Shown here piece after piece: positions 17,866-26,579 of a stretch of 64,000 nt of DNA (its first letter is position 1; every line of letters begins with the position of its first letter). The position numbers and the translations under genes are program-made. A model generated the notes under the pieces. It did no database searches. It was not told the origin of the DNA and saw nothing but the letters and a program-made list of their open reading frames with translations. This DNA comes from CAZHCA01 sp964530825 (GTDB taxonomy: Bacteria; Bacteroidota; Bacteroidia; Chitinophagales; Saprospiraceae). The DNA lies in assembly GCA_964530825.1 (NCBI GenBank), contig CAZHCA010000001.1, forward strand, positions 310,001 to 374,000. Reading direction: 5' to 3'.

Positions 17866-18912
17866 ATGTCTACCAAGCGCTTATACCACTCGCTTTTTCC
17901 GGGATTACTCCTCAGTGGTCTGTTGTATTTTTTAGGAAAACAGGCCGTCCGTGGTACTCCCCATCTGGAGCCTGATTTACCCGTCGCCGAGGTGTTGGTT
18001 CGGCTGGGAGACGAGCCGTTACCCCACCAGCCCGACACTTCGATCGAAGCCGTATCGGTGGCTCGAGGCGAGGCACTGGTCAAGTACGGCATCACCAAAA
18101 ACAGCAAAGGGAAACGTGTCGACCGGCAAAGCGCGCATTTTGTGTGCACCAGTTGTCATAACCTGGAGCGCGATCAGCCCGATCTGCGGGTTAGCGATCC
18201 CCAGGCCAAACTACGATATGCGGCCGAAAAGGGCATCCCCTTCCTGCAGGGCAGTGCGCTCTACGGGGCTATCAATCGCACCCGGTTTTACAACGGGGAC
18301 TACGAGAAGAAATACGGCGATCTGGTAGTGCCTGCCCGCAATGATCTGCGGGAAGCCATCCAGCTCTGTGCGGTAGAGTGTTCTCAAGGCCGGCGCCTGA
18401 ACGATTGGGAGCTAGAATCGGTCGTAGCTTACTTGTGGACCATCGGCCTGAAAATGAAAGACCTGCAATTAACCGAAATAGAAAAGGATACGGTACGTCT
18501 GGCGCTCCGGAATCCGGCCCTCGCAACCCGCGCCATTGCCTTGATTAAGTCCTACTACCAATCTGGCGAGCCGGCTACATTTGCGACGCCCCCTGATGAC
18601 CGTAAAGCAGGTTACCCTGTCGGGCCGGCCGATCCGGAAAACGGCAAACGCATCTATGACCTTTCCTGCAAACATTGCCATGAAAATAAGCGCTATTCCT
18701 ACTACAACCTCGATGATTCCCCCTACAGTTTTCAGCACCTGGCCAAACACTTTCCCCGTTATAACCGGTACTCGGTCTACCAGGTCAGCCGCTACGGTAC
18801 GCAACCCATGAATGGTAAACGGGCTTACATGCCCAATTTTACCCTGGAGAAAATGAGCCACCAACAGGTGGAAGATCTGCGCGCTTATGTGGAGCTGCAA
18901 AGTTCCCAATAA
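17866..18912 (+). CDS. Diheme c-type cytochrome, membrane-anchored
   Basis: A 348-residue exported protein with an N-terminal hydrophobic anchor (about 9-24). Two heme c sites are visible: CTSCH (Cys94-His98) and CKHCH (Cys268-His272). The first domain also has CAVECSQGRRLNDWELESVVAYLW at about 168-191, a segment like that in SoxA/thiosulfate-linked cytochromes, and the second ends QQVEDLRAYVEL, the closing helix of a cytochrome c fold. A Met in PMNGKRAYMPNF may be the axial ligand of the second heme. Third gene of the set 16532-18912. An electron carrier is certain from the motifs; the oxidase or donor is not visible. Confidence 0.9.
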   Translation: MSTKRLYHSLFPGLLLSGLLYFLGKQAVRGTPHLEPDLPVAEVLVRLGDEPLPHQPDTSIEAVSVARGEALVKYGITKNSKGKRVDRQSAHFVCTSCHNLERDQPDLRVSDPQAKLRYAAEKGIPFLQGSALYGAINRTRFYNGDYEKKYGDLVVPARNDLREAIQLCAVECSQGRRLNDWELESVVAYLWTIGLKMKDLQLTEIEKDTVRLALRNPALATRAIALIKSYYQSGEPATFATPPDDRKAGYPVGPADPENGKRIYDLSCKHCHENKRYSYYNLDDSPYSFQHLAKHFPRYNRYSVYQVSRYGTQPMNGKRAYMPNFTLEKMSHQQVEDLRAYVELQSSQ

Positions 18913-18966
18913 ATGTGCTCGGGTTTGCCGGGGAAACACTATTTTCAGGATAACACCTCCAGTAAG

Positions 18967-18990
18967 AAGGCCGCTTTTTGCGACCTTTTT
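18967..18990 (+). terminator. Terminator after the cytochrome gene set
   Basis: Stem AAGGCCGC/GCGACCTT (18967-18974 with 18980-18987, one C-A mismatch), a TTTTT loop, and a short T tail. It separates the cytochrome genes from the next small gene. Confidence 0.5.
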
Positions 18991-19034
18991 ACCAGAATGT
19001 TGATTTTAGTCGTAAAAGAGCGGATAGTGTTGTC

Positions 19035-19484
19035 ATGAAAAGATTTTTTTGGATCCTTTTACTCTTTCCAATGGCTGTCTTCGGACAAAAAGGGTTGGGC
19101 GGCTTCTGGGAAGGTCAAATAACAATGGGTGGGTTAGAAAGTCGAAAGGCTTATCGCATCGAATTGCACCTGGAAGTGGAAGGTAAGGAGATTCAGGGCC
19201 GGTCGTTTATCCATCTGGATGACGGCGGAGTACTGCAAATGAAGGTCAGGGGCTATCTCTACCACGATCGTTCGCTTTCGCTCAAGGAAATCGAGTTTGT
19301 GGGCGACCCCAACAAGCCGGAACTGATCGCTCCATTTAATCGCAAATATCAGTTGCTCTGGCACCGCAGCATTTGGGATTCCAAGTTGGAGGGATACTGG
19401 CAAGAGGTTCGCCACGATGTTTTTAACGACAAACGGGAGCGGGGGCGCTTGCGCCTGGCTAAAGTTAAAGCCGCGAAGGCTTAG
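19035..19484 (+). CDS. Small secreted protein of unknown function
   Basis: A 149-residue protein starting MKRFFWILLLFPMAVFGQ, a clear signal peptide; an earlier in-frame ATG would put 19 polar residues before it. The mature part starts GLGGFWEGQITMGG and reads as a small beta-barrel (lipocalin- or avidin-like alternation: RIELHLEVEGKEIQGRSFIHL, LSLKEIEFVGDP, LEGYWQEVRHD). The GxWxGxI/T opening is shared with many small secreted Bacteroidota proteins of unknown role. It ends 4 bases inside the end of the convergent transferase gene. No close named family recognised. Confidence 0.7.
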   Translation: MKRFFWILLLFPMAVFGQKGLGGFWEGQITMGGLESRKAYRIELHLEVEGKEIQGRSFIHLDDGGVLQMKVRGYLYHDRSLSLKEIEFVGDPNKPELIAPFNRKYQLLWHRSIWDSKLEGYWQEVRHDVFNDKRERGRLRLAKVKAAKA

Positions 19485-20098
19485 TCATCAAAGCCCTCGA
19501 TCGGCCAGCCGTATTTTTTCCAGTCTTCTTCGTAGTCGATGTCCGATAGCTCAGGTAATTGGTATACCGTCAAATTGGCTGCAGCTGCTGCCTGCATCGT
19601 ATGAGCGAACACCGATTCGGTACTCCAGGCGATATTGCGAAAAAGGGTCGAATGCACTTGTTTCATGCCCAGCAAGTAATAGCCGCCGTCCAGCGCCGGA
19701 CCAATGACGCAGTCGTGATCGCGCAACCGCTCGAATCCTTGGGCGATAATGCCGGAGGTCAGAGAAGCGCAATCGCTGCCGATGATGAGGGCATACCGGT
19801 GTTGAGTGAGGGCCCTGCGAAAAGCGGTTTCCATTCGGGCGCCCAGGTCTTCGCCCTGTTGCAGCAACTTCTGGAAAACATCGGCAGGCCATTCATCGGC
19901 CGACTCTATCCAATGACTGTAATAGAGCAACCGGGAGGCAGGTACGGTTGCGGCCACCTCGCGGGTATGGCGTAACAATTCCTGGTAAACAACCATTGCT
20001 TTATCCTCCCCAACTGTGGCGGCCAGCCGCGTTTTGACCTTACCGGGTACGGGGTTCTTGATAAAAATCAGCAACGCACGCTCTTCCGGTCCACCCAT
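19481..20098 (-). CDS. TIGR04282/DUF2064 family glycosyltransferase-like protein
   Basis: A 205-residue protein of the DUF2064 group of GT-A fold nucleotidyl/glycosyl transferases, some of which act in arsenosugar biosynthesis (TIGR04282). Typical features: ALLIFIKNPVPGKVKTRLAATVG near the start (nucleotide binding), IIGSDCASLT (Asp motif) in the middle, and GPALDGGYYLLGMKQ later. No arsenic methyltransferase or radical SAM partner is in the window, so an arsenosugar role is not supported here. It is 3 bases downstream of the adaptor gene, last in a TolC-adaptor-transferase operon on the minus strand. Confidence 0.85.
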   Translation of the reverse strand: MGGPEERALLIFIKNPVPGKVKTRLAATVGEDKAMVVYQELLRHTREVAATVPASRLLYYSHWIESADEWPADVFQKLLQQGEDLGARMETAFRRALTQHRYALIIGSDCASLTSGIIAQGFERLRDHDCVIGPALDGGYYLLGMKQVHSTLFRNIAWSTESVFAHTMQAAAAANLTVYQLPELSDIDYEEDWKKYGWPIEGFDD

Positions 20099-20101
20099 CG
20101 A

Positions 20102-21466
20102 TTAATTCTTGTCGGAGTATAGTTTATCTTCCTCGACCCGCTGAATTCGATCGCCTTTCTCCAATTTTCGAGCAATGGCGTTGTAGGGTCCGGTGACGAC
20201 GTTTGTGCCCTCTTGCAAACCGGACCGTATTTCCAGATAAGTATCGTCCTGGATGCCGGTTCTTACTTCTACGATTTCCACCGTATCTAATTCGGATACC
20301 TTGAACACGACTTCCAGCACCTCGTCGGCATCCGGTATGTCCTCCTTACCGGTCACCTCCTTGCGTTCACGGGTGGTCACGGCTTGAATAGGAACACTCA
20401 GTACACCTTCCCGGGTCTCCGTATTGATCTCTACCGAGGCCGACATGCCCGGGCGGAAAGGGTAGGGCATCGTGGGCGTGACCAAATCCTGATAGGTATC
20501 CGGATCAATGTTAATGCGTACTTCGAAATTGGTTACCTGGTCGCTGGTCAGGGTAGCCGTGGCGGTATTGGTAGCAGAGTTGGCAATTTGGGTAACCCGG
20601 CCTCCGAATTTTCGGTCCAGGTAGGCATCCACTTCTATAGTGACTTCGTCGCCGATAGAAACGCGAGGGATATCGTTTTCACTCACATCTACCCGTACCT
20701 CCATAGCGTTTAGGTTGGCGATGCGCATCATCTCCGTACCCGCCATTTGGATGGTACCCACCACGCGTTCGCCTTCTTCTACACTTAACTGAGAGATAAT
20801 CCCGTTCATCGGGGCATAGATAGAGGTACGGCGTAGGCTGGTCTTCAGCTCATTCAAGGAAGCTTGCGCGCTTTTGACAGAGTACTGGGAGGAAGCTACG
20901 TTCTGTTCGGCTGCTTTTACACTTGCCGTTGCCGATCTTTTGTTGGCCTCCAGCGCTCGCATATTGCTAAGGGAAGCCTGGTAGTCGGCCTCAGAAATGA
21001 CACCCTGATCGTATAGCTCCTCGTTGCGTTCGTGAATCTCGCGCGCATTAATCAGTTGAGCCTCGATTTGTTCCAGCTGGGCATTGGAGTTTTCTACCTG
21101 TGCTTTTGCATTGGCGAGCTGAGCCCGTGCACTATTGACGTTGGCCTGGCCGCGTTCGACCTGTGATTCGAAGGCTTCGGGGTCTACGCGGACCAATAGC
21201 TGGCCGGACTGAACCGAGTCGCCCTCTTCCACACGCAGATCAACGATTTCGCCCGAGACATCGGAACTGATGGCGACCTCGGTTTGCGGGAAAATCTTGC
21301 CCGAGGCGCTAACGACCTCGCGGATGGTGCGTTTTTTTACCGGTTCGACGGTTACCCGTTCACCGCGGGGTTTGGTACGCGCCTGGTAGATGGTCACGCC
21401 GAGTAAAATGAGGATAACCCCGACCAAGATATAGATCCAAGTATTGTTGCGTTTTTTCTTGCTCAT
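20102..21466 (-). CDS. HlyD/MacA-type periplasmic adaptor subunit
   Basis: A 454-residue membrane fusion protein with an uncleaved N-terminal anchor (TWIYILVGVILILLGVTIYQ, about 9-28). It has the biotinyl-lipoyl halves (GEIVDLRVEEGDSVQSGQLLVRVD and APMNGIISQLSVEEGERV), a long coiled-coil hairpin rich in Gln/Ala/Glu (about 90-190), a beta-barrel with VSENDIPRVSIGDEVTIEVDA, and a conserved RPGMSASVEI segment. MacA-like adaptors work with an ABC permease such as MacB, but no permease or ATPase is next to it here; only a TolC gene lies upstream (27-base gap). The pump may be encoded elsewhere. Confidence 0.9.
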   Translation of the reverse strand: MSKKKRNNTWIYILVGVILILLGVTIYQARTKPRGERVTVEPVKKRTIREVVSASGKIFPQTEVAISSDVSGEIVDLRVEEGDSVQSGQLLVRVDPEAFESQVERGQANVNSARAQLANAKAQVENSNAQLEQIEAQLINAREIHERNEELYDQGVISEADYQASLSNMRALEANKRSATASVKAAEQNVASSQYSVKSAQASLNELKTSLRRTSIYAPMNGIISQLSVEEGERVVGTIQMAGTEMMRIANLNAMEVRVDVSENDIPRVSIGDEVTIEVDAYLDRKFGGRVTQIANSATNTATATLTSDQVTNFEVRINIDPDTYQDLVTPTMPYPFRPGMSASVEINTETREGVLSVPIQAVTTRERKEVTGKEDIPDADEVLEVVFKVSELDTVEIVEVRTGIQDDTYLEIRSGLQEGTNVVTGPYNAIARKLEKGDRIQRVEEDKLYSDKN

Positions 21467-21493
21467 ACGGTTTGATTTTTCCGAATTATCGGC

Positions 21494-22921
21494 CTAGCGT
21501 TTAAAGGGAACAGTTATCTGCTGACCTTGATAAAATTGAACTTGAATCACGTTAAACACATACTGGTATTTGGCGCGTAGCAGGTTCACCTGCGCTTGAT
21601 CCAGGTTATTCTGAGCATCGAAGTAGGCATAGCTGTCGATGGCGCCGGCCTGGAATTGTTTTTCGGCATTTTCGAATGAAGCCTCGGCGGAGGCGACCGC
21701 CAGGCGGCTTGCCTGGTAAGAACGCTGCGCCGCTTTAGCATTGGCGATGGCATTTTGAACGTCTTGCTGTAATTGTTGCCGTACCTGCAGGTTGTTTAGC
21801 TGGGTGTTCAAAGCGTTGAGTTCGGCTTGCTCCACCCCAATCTTATTGCGGTGATTGTTGTAAATGGGAATTGACAAATTCAGCCCTAGGCTCTGGCCGA
21901 AGTTATCATTTAGCTGACTGAAATAAGGCGATTCGGAAAAAGTCGGAAACTCTTGTTCGAAGAGCACATCCACCGGCATGTCTTCGATAATCAGGGTCTG
22001 GGGGACAAGAACCGTCTCACTGCCGGTTTGGCGTCTCGATTGATTCGAATAGTTGGTGTTCAGACTACCGAAGAAATTAAGAGTGGGAAAAAAATTAGCC
22101 CGCGCAATATCGCGACCGACTTCTGCACTCTCCAGTTGTAGTTCTGCTACTTTTATTTCCGGTCGCACGTTCAGCGCTTGCTGGTAGACCTCTCTGAAAG
22201 TAAAATTATCCGGATCGACGGATGGGATCTCCAGCTCAGGTGCTTCGATTCGGAGCACCTCGTCAGGCGGCAACTCCATAAGCTGGCGTAAGTTCAGGTA
22301 GCCGATATCCACACTATTCCGGGCCTCGATGATCGCTTGCTGGTCCAGGGCCACCTGGCTTTCAATCTGGTAGCGCTCATTGATTGGTAACGAACCGGCC
22401 TCGATCAGGCGGATAGTCCGCTCTAATTGATTCTGGGATAATTCCAGTTGTTTTTCTGCATTGGCCAGTTGCTCTTCGGCCAACAGTATTTGCAGGTATG
22501 CGTTCGCAATGTTGAGCGCCAGGATGTCGGCGTTGGCCTGGGCGTCGTATTCTGCAGCCTGTAAATCAAGGCGGTTCCGTTTAATGTTGTTATTGATGCG
22601 GTTGCCGTCGAAAAGGGTGATGCCAGCATCCAAAGAAAAAGAGTTGGACAATAATTGATCGTTTCGAAAGGTGTTGGTCGTGGGGTCAATAGTACGACCA
22701 AACTGTAAACCGCCCCGCATGGAGGCGTTCAGGGATGGCAACCGGTCGAATACGCTTTGTCGTTCGTTGAGTTCGGCGGCGCGTATATTGTTCTCGGCCT
22801 GCCGCATCGAAATGCTATTTTGCTGAGCGTAGTTGATGCATCTTTCCAGGGACCAATTTTCCTGCCCCCGGGCTAGTATAGCACAAATGCAAAAAGTAAG
22901 AATGAGTGTTAATCGAACCAT
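21494..22921 (-). CDS. TolC-family outer membrane channel
   Basis: A 475-residue OEP/TolC protein. The start MVRLTLILTFCICAILARGQ at 22921 gives a signal peptide; two codons earlier there is only a TTG. The first OEP repeat starts WSLERCINYAQQNSISMRQAENNIRAAELNERQ, and the second carries QLNALNTQLNNLQVRQQLQQDVQNAI and ANAEKQ-type helices. GRTIDPTTNTF and QVGLNLSIPIYN-like strands mark the barrel. First gene of a minus-strand operon with the MacA-like adaptor and the DUF2064 transferase. It is the second TolC in the window, clearly different from the one at 8.7 kb. Confidence 0.92.
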   Translation of the reverse strand: MVRLTLILTFCICAILARGQENWSLERCINYAQQNSISMRQAENNIRAAELNERQSVFDRLPSLNASMRGGLQFGRTIDPTTNTFRNDQLLSNSFSLDAGITLFDGNRINNNIKRNRLDLQAAEYDAQANADILALNIANAYLQILLAEEQLANAEKQLELSQNQLERTIRLIEAGSLPINERYQIESQVALDQQAIIEARNSVDIGYLNLRQLMELPPDEVLRIEAPELEIPSVDPDNFTFREVYQQALNVRPEIKVAELQLESAEVGRDIARANFFPTLNFFGSLNTNYSNQSRRQTGSETVLVPQTLIIEDMPVDVLFEQEFPTFSESPYFSQLNDNFGQSLGLNLSIPIYNNHRNKIGVEQAELNALNTQLNNLQVRQQLQQDVQNAIANAKAAQRSYQASRLAVASAEASFENAEKQFQAGAIDSYAYFDAQNNLDQAQVNLLRAKYQYVFNVIQVQFYQGQQITVPFKR

Positions 22922-23038
22922 TTCCAAGTTTTTTCCGGATCTTCTAAGTTATCCGGCGCAAACCTAGTGAAGGACGAGCTGTTGTTCGAAAATTTTATAT
23001 CAAAGGAAGGTCTGATTAGATGAACGATGAAAATACCC

Positions 23039-24304
23039 CTACTCGGCGGAATCGAAGCTCACTGCTCCCAGTAATTGATCGTAACGGCCACCGAACGGAC
23101 GGTAGTAAATCAAAATGGTATACACATTTTCGGTCTCGTACCAATTACCTTCTGTAGTTTCAATCGCGGGGCGCCGCTGCGGGCCGGTCTTGTCGACCAT
23201 TACGTACTGGTATTCATAATATCCTTGCTTCAAGAAAGCCCGGGTCACATAAGCACTCAGGGCTTCGTTATATATTAATTTATAGCGATCCTGGAGGTGC
23301 CAGTCGGTGAGGGCCCCCATGAGGTAAATGTCCTGATCGGGGTAGGTGCGGCGGGTGTCTAAGGAAAATAACACATTGGCGTAATCGGAGGCCAATGCGT
23401 CGTTATTCTGGTCGCGGGTTTCGATGATAAAGCGGCCGTTAATGTCCTGGCGCAAGACGTAATTTTCCCGGTTCCGCAATTTATCCATAAAGAGCAGCAC
23501 ATCAAACCCGTCGTCGTACTCCTGTATTTCGGCCACGTTTTCCGACCCCGCACGCAGGGTCCGGATGTCGAAGAACCGAAATTCTTTCCCGGCCGGGAAG
23601 ATAATCTTGTCCTGATAGTCGAAAATGAGCTCCTGTGGGCGTTCGAAAAGCGGGGGGATATTGTACTTGGCAATGTCCCATCGGTTGTTTTGTAATACCG
23701 TGGCTTTGATCTCTTGCAAGGGCGCGCGCAATGGAAAGTTTTCGTAACGGACAACGAAATCGATTTCCTGGTGGGTGCGAATTTTAGAGGCCTGCTGCGG
23801 CCGCACCAGACGGGGTATGATGGTCAGTCGGCGATCGACTACCAGGAAGCGTCGTGATAGCACCAGGTTTTCGAAACTGGAATCGTCGTAGATAAGCAGG
23901 GCGTAATTGCCCGACTTGGTCCAGCGTACATTATTGTTGGGCAGGGCAAGCCGGTAATGTGTGTAAGGGGTCACGGTCTTAAAAGAGTAATTAAAGTTGA
24001 ATATCCGGTCGTCGGCGAACCCCTCGAGGTATTCAATATCGGCCAGATCGGAGGCCGTCCAGTCCATATCACAGTGAACAATGCGGTAGTAGAAATTGCG
24101 CTCCACCGGTCCGACATCGTCGAAGGTAAGAACCAAAGGAGCACCACCGTTGAGATCGGTGATCGGATTGGATAACGCCAGGCCGTTAACGTGAAATTTC
24201 ACGGTAGCAATATGGTCATCGTAAATCCGGTCTTCGTAAATCTGCTGGGCGTCCACCAAACCAAACGCCCAAAGCCAGCAAAAGAGACCCAACCAGCATT
24301 TCAT
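23039..24304 (-). CDS. Type IX secretion system plug protein (DUF5103)
   Basis: A 421-residue secreted protein of the DUF5103 family. In Flavobacterium the family member (Plug) binds the SprA translocon pore and closes it on the periplasmic side. The signal peptide is short (MKCWLGLFCWLWAFGLVDAQ). The mature start IYEDRIYDDHIATVKFHVNGLALSNPITDLNGG and the NFYYRIVHCDMDWTASDL motif are typical; the C-terminal part has a beta-sandwich with YPDQDIYLMGALTDW. Single gene, 25 bases upstream of nothing related. It implies that this organism has a type IX secretion system, in agreement with the secreted lamin-tail protein at 30.7-33.4 kb. Confidence 0.9.
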   Translation of the reverse strand: MKCWLGLFCWLWAFGLVDAQQIYEDRIYDDHIATVKFHVNGLALSNPITDLNGGAPLVLTFDDVGPVERNFYYRIVHCDMDWTASDLADIEYLEGFADDRIFNFNYSFKTVTPYTHYRLALPNNNVRWTKSGNYALLIYDDSSFENLVLSRRFLVVDRRLTIIPRLVRPQQASKIRTHQEIDFVVRYENFPLRAPLQEIKATVLQNNRWDIAKYNIPPLFERPQELIFDYQDKIIFPAGKEFRFFDIRTLRAGSENVAEIQEYDDGFDVLLFMDKLRNRENYVLRQDINGRFIIETRDQNNDALASDYANVLFSLDTRRTYPDQDIYLMGALTDWHLQDRYKLIYNEALSAYVTRAFLKQGYYEYQYVMVDKTGPQRRPAIETTEGNWYETENVYTILIYYRPFGGRYDQLLGAVSFDSAE

Positions 24305-24328
24305 AATAATGGTATTTTCTCCCGAAGT

Positions 24329-24949
24329 TTATTTGCTTACCCAGGGATGGCCGGCGATGTAAAAGCGCCAAGGCCAATTGGCGCATTCTTCCGCATAGGC
24401 GATGCCGATACGGGGGCCGGCGGTAATCCGATCGTCGGAAAATACAATGTTTCGATCCTCTATCCAAATGGGAGCGGAGGCGGCAAAGAGGGCGGTTCCG
24501 TTATACCGGCGATCGATTCGGAGGGCCTGAGTAAGACGGCCCGGTCCGGCGGTCAGGTCGGTGCCCAGGCGTTGTTTTCCCCGCCGCTCGAGCATGAGGG
24601 CTGTATTATCGGCCGGCTCAATCGCCCGGATCAGTACTGCATCGGCTTCCTCAGGCGGTCCGCTTACCACATTGAATAGGTGGTGGATACCGTAACAGAG
24701 GTAGACATAGGCATGGCCAGGTGCGCCGTACATAATCTCCGTGCGGGTGGTGCGCCGGTTGGGGTAAGCATGGCAGGCTTTATCGTCGGCACCGCGGTAG
24801 GCTTCTGTCTCCACGATCATGCCTGCGGTGCGTTGCCCTTCCCATTCGGATACTAAAAATTTACCCAGGAGCGCACGGCTGAGTCCCAACACATTGTGGC
24901 GTTGGTAAAAGCCGGCGTCCAGTCGCTTGCCCGGGTTGGTTGCCTGCAT
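24329..24949 (-). CDS. DNA-3-methyladenine glycosylase (AAG/MPG family)
   Basis: Base-excision repair glycosylase that removes alkylated purines such as 3-methyladenine and hypoxanthine. 206 residues, usual for bacterial AAG. Seen: DAGFYQRHNVLGLSRALLGKFLV, the catalytic IVETEAYRGADDKACHAYPNRRT (Glu as general base), MYGAPGHAYVYLCYGIHHLFNVV, and VLIRAIEP. Its ATG overlaps the guaB stop by one base (TAATG), so it is translationally coupled to guaB. Confidence 0.96.
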   Translation of the reverse strand: MQATNPGKRLDAGFYQRHNVLGLSRALLGKFLVSEWEGQRTAGMIVETEAYRGADDKACHAYPNRRTTRTEIMYGAPGHAYVYLCYGIHHLFNVVSGPPEEADAVLIRAIEPADNTALMLERRGKQRLGTDLTAGPGRLTQALRIDRRYNGTALFAASAPIWIEDRNIVFSDDRITAGPRIGIAYAEECANWPWRFYIAGHPWVSK

Positions 24950-26433
24950 TAGCGTCTCGTGTAGTTCGGTGCTTCTTTGGTGATGGTGACATTGTGCGGG
25001 TGGCTCTCCTGGAAGCCGGCCCCGGTGATTTTGACGAACTGCGCATTCTCCTGTAATTCGGCGATCGTGCCCGCACCGCAGTAGCCCATGCCGGCTCGTA
25101 AACCGCCGATATACTGGACCATCACCTCGGCGAGGGAACCTTTGTAAGGCACGCGCCCCTCAATGCCTTCGGGCACCAGTTTCTTGATGTCGTCTTCTAC
25201 ATCCTGGAAATAGCGGTCTTTAGAGCCCTGTTGCATGGCGCCCAGCGAGCCCATACCCCGGTAGACTTTAAATTTACGCCCCTCGTAGATGATCGTTTCG
25301 CCGGGGGCTTCTTCTACACCAGCAAAAAGGCTACCGCCCATGATCGTGCTCGCTCCGGCGGCAATGGCCTTGACAATATCGCCGGTATAGCGAATGCCGC
25401 CATCGCCGATAATCGGCACGCCGGTGTGCTTGATGGCCTGCGCAGTGTTGTAAATAGCAGACAGTTGGGGTACGCCCACCCCCGCCACTACGCGCGTTGT
25501 ACAAATGCTACCGGGGCCGACGCCCACTTTTATGCCGTCGACGCCAGCTTCAATCAACGCCATAGCGCCTTCGCCTGATGCGACGTTGCCCCCGATCACC
25601 TGCAGGTCCGGGAAGTGTTCTTTTACCAGTCGCACAGCGTCCAGCACCCCTCGGGAGTGTCCGTGTGCAGTGTCGACCACTACCACGTCTACCCCCACGC
25701 GTACCAAGGCATCGACCCGCTCCAGCATGTCGACCGTGACACCAACGGCGGCCCCCACGACCAAACGGCCATAGGAATCTTTACAAGAGTGGGGGTAATT
25801 CTGCACTTTCATGATATCCTTGTAGGTAATCAAACCGGCCAGGTGGTTGTCACCTTCTACCACAGGTAATTTTTCGATCTTGTGTTTCTGCAAAATATCC
25901 CGGGCTTGCTCCAGGGTAGTGCCCACCGGAGCAGTGATCAGGTTTTTGGCGGTCATAATTTCAGCAACCGGCCGATCCATTTGGGTTTCAAAGCGCAGGT
26001 CCCGGTTCGTCAGGATGCCGAGGAGTCGGTCATTATCGTCAACAATAGGGATACCTCCGATTTTGTATCTTTTCATCAGGTCTAGAGCATCCCCTACGTT
26101 AGCGGTAGCTTTCAACGTAACCGGGTCGATGATCATGCCGCTTTCCGACCGTTTTACACTGCGTACTTGGTCAGCCTGATCGGCGATGGACATATTTTTA
26201 TGAATGATACCGATCCCGCCCTGGCGCGCAATGGCGATCGCCAATTTGTTATCCGTAACCGTATCCATGGCCGCCGATACAATAGGTACATTCAGCTTAA
26301 TGTCGCGGGTGAGCTGGCTGGAGATGTCAACTTCACGTGGAAGAACTTCAGAGTAGGCCGGGACGAGCAGCACGTCATCGTAAGTCAGTGCTTCGCCCAG
26401 AAATTTGTCGGTCTGTATTTTTAATGTTTCCAT
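24949..26433 (-). CDS. guaB: IMP dehydrogenase
   Basis: Converts IMP to XMP with NAD, the committing step of GMP synthesis. 494 residues. The start METLKIQTDKFLGEALTYDDVLLVP matches the family; an upstream in-frame start would add 9 residues. The TIM-barrel is interrupted by two CBS domains (about 95-215; PVTLKATANVGDALDLMKRYKIGGIPIVDD, LITAPVGTTLEQARDIL). The catalytic loop is GPGSICTTRVVAGVG with the active Cys, followed by GGIRYTGDIVKA, GSLFAGVEEAPGE and the flap with GRVPYKG. Upstream DNA holds TAACTTTG only 3 bases before the ATG. Confidence 0.97.
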   Translation of the reverse strand: METLKIQTDKFLGEALTYDDVLLVPAYSEVLPREVDISSQLTRDIKLNVPIVSAAMDTVTDNKLAIAIARQGGIGIIHKNMSIADQADQVRSVKRSESGMIIDPVTLKATANVGDALDLMKRYKIGGIPIVDDNDRLLGILTNRDLRFETQMDRPVAEIMTAKNLITAPVGTTLEQARDILQKHKIEKLPVVEGDNHLAGLITYKDIMKVQNYPHSCKDSYGRLVVGAAVGVTVDMLERVDALVRVGVDVVVVDTAHGHSRGVLDAVRLVKEHFPDLQVIGGNVASGEGAMALIEAGVDGIKVGVGPGSICTTRVVAGVGVPQLSAIYNTAQAIKHTGVPIIGDGGIRYTGDIVKAIAAGASTIMGGSLFAGVEEAPGETIIYEGRKFKVYRGMGSLGAMQQGSKDRYFQDVEDDIKKLVPEGIEGRVPYKGSLAEVMVQYIGGLRAGMGYCGAGTIAELQENAQFVKITGAGFQESHPHNVTITKEAPNYTRR

Positions 26434-26436
26434 GTG

Positions 26437-26444
26437 CAAAGTTA
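26437..26444 (-). promoter_or_regulatory. Candidate -7 box directly before guaB ATG
   Basis: On the minus strand TAACTTTG (matches TAnnTTTG fully) ends 3 bases before the guaB ATG. A TTTC sits about 19 bases upstream where the -33 TTTG would be expected. If this box is used, transcription would start at or near the ATG. Confidence 0.45.
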
Positions 26445-26579
26445 TGGAAATTGTAGGCAAAAAGGAAAGCCGGTTTCCTAAACTTTCCTGTCTACATTTC
26501 TACATTTATGGACGTCGCGGTAGGCGTGAAAGTCACCGGCCGCCGCGAGCGATGATTATGCCAAAAGTACATTTCAGCT

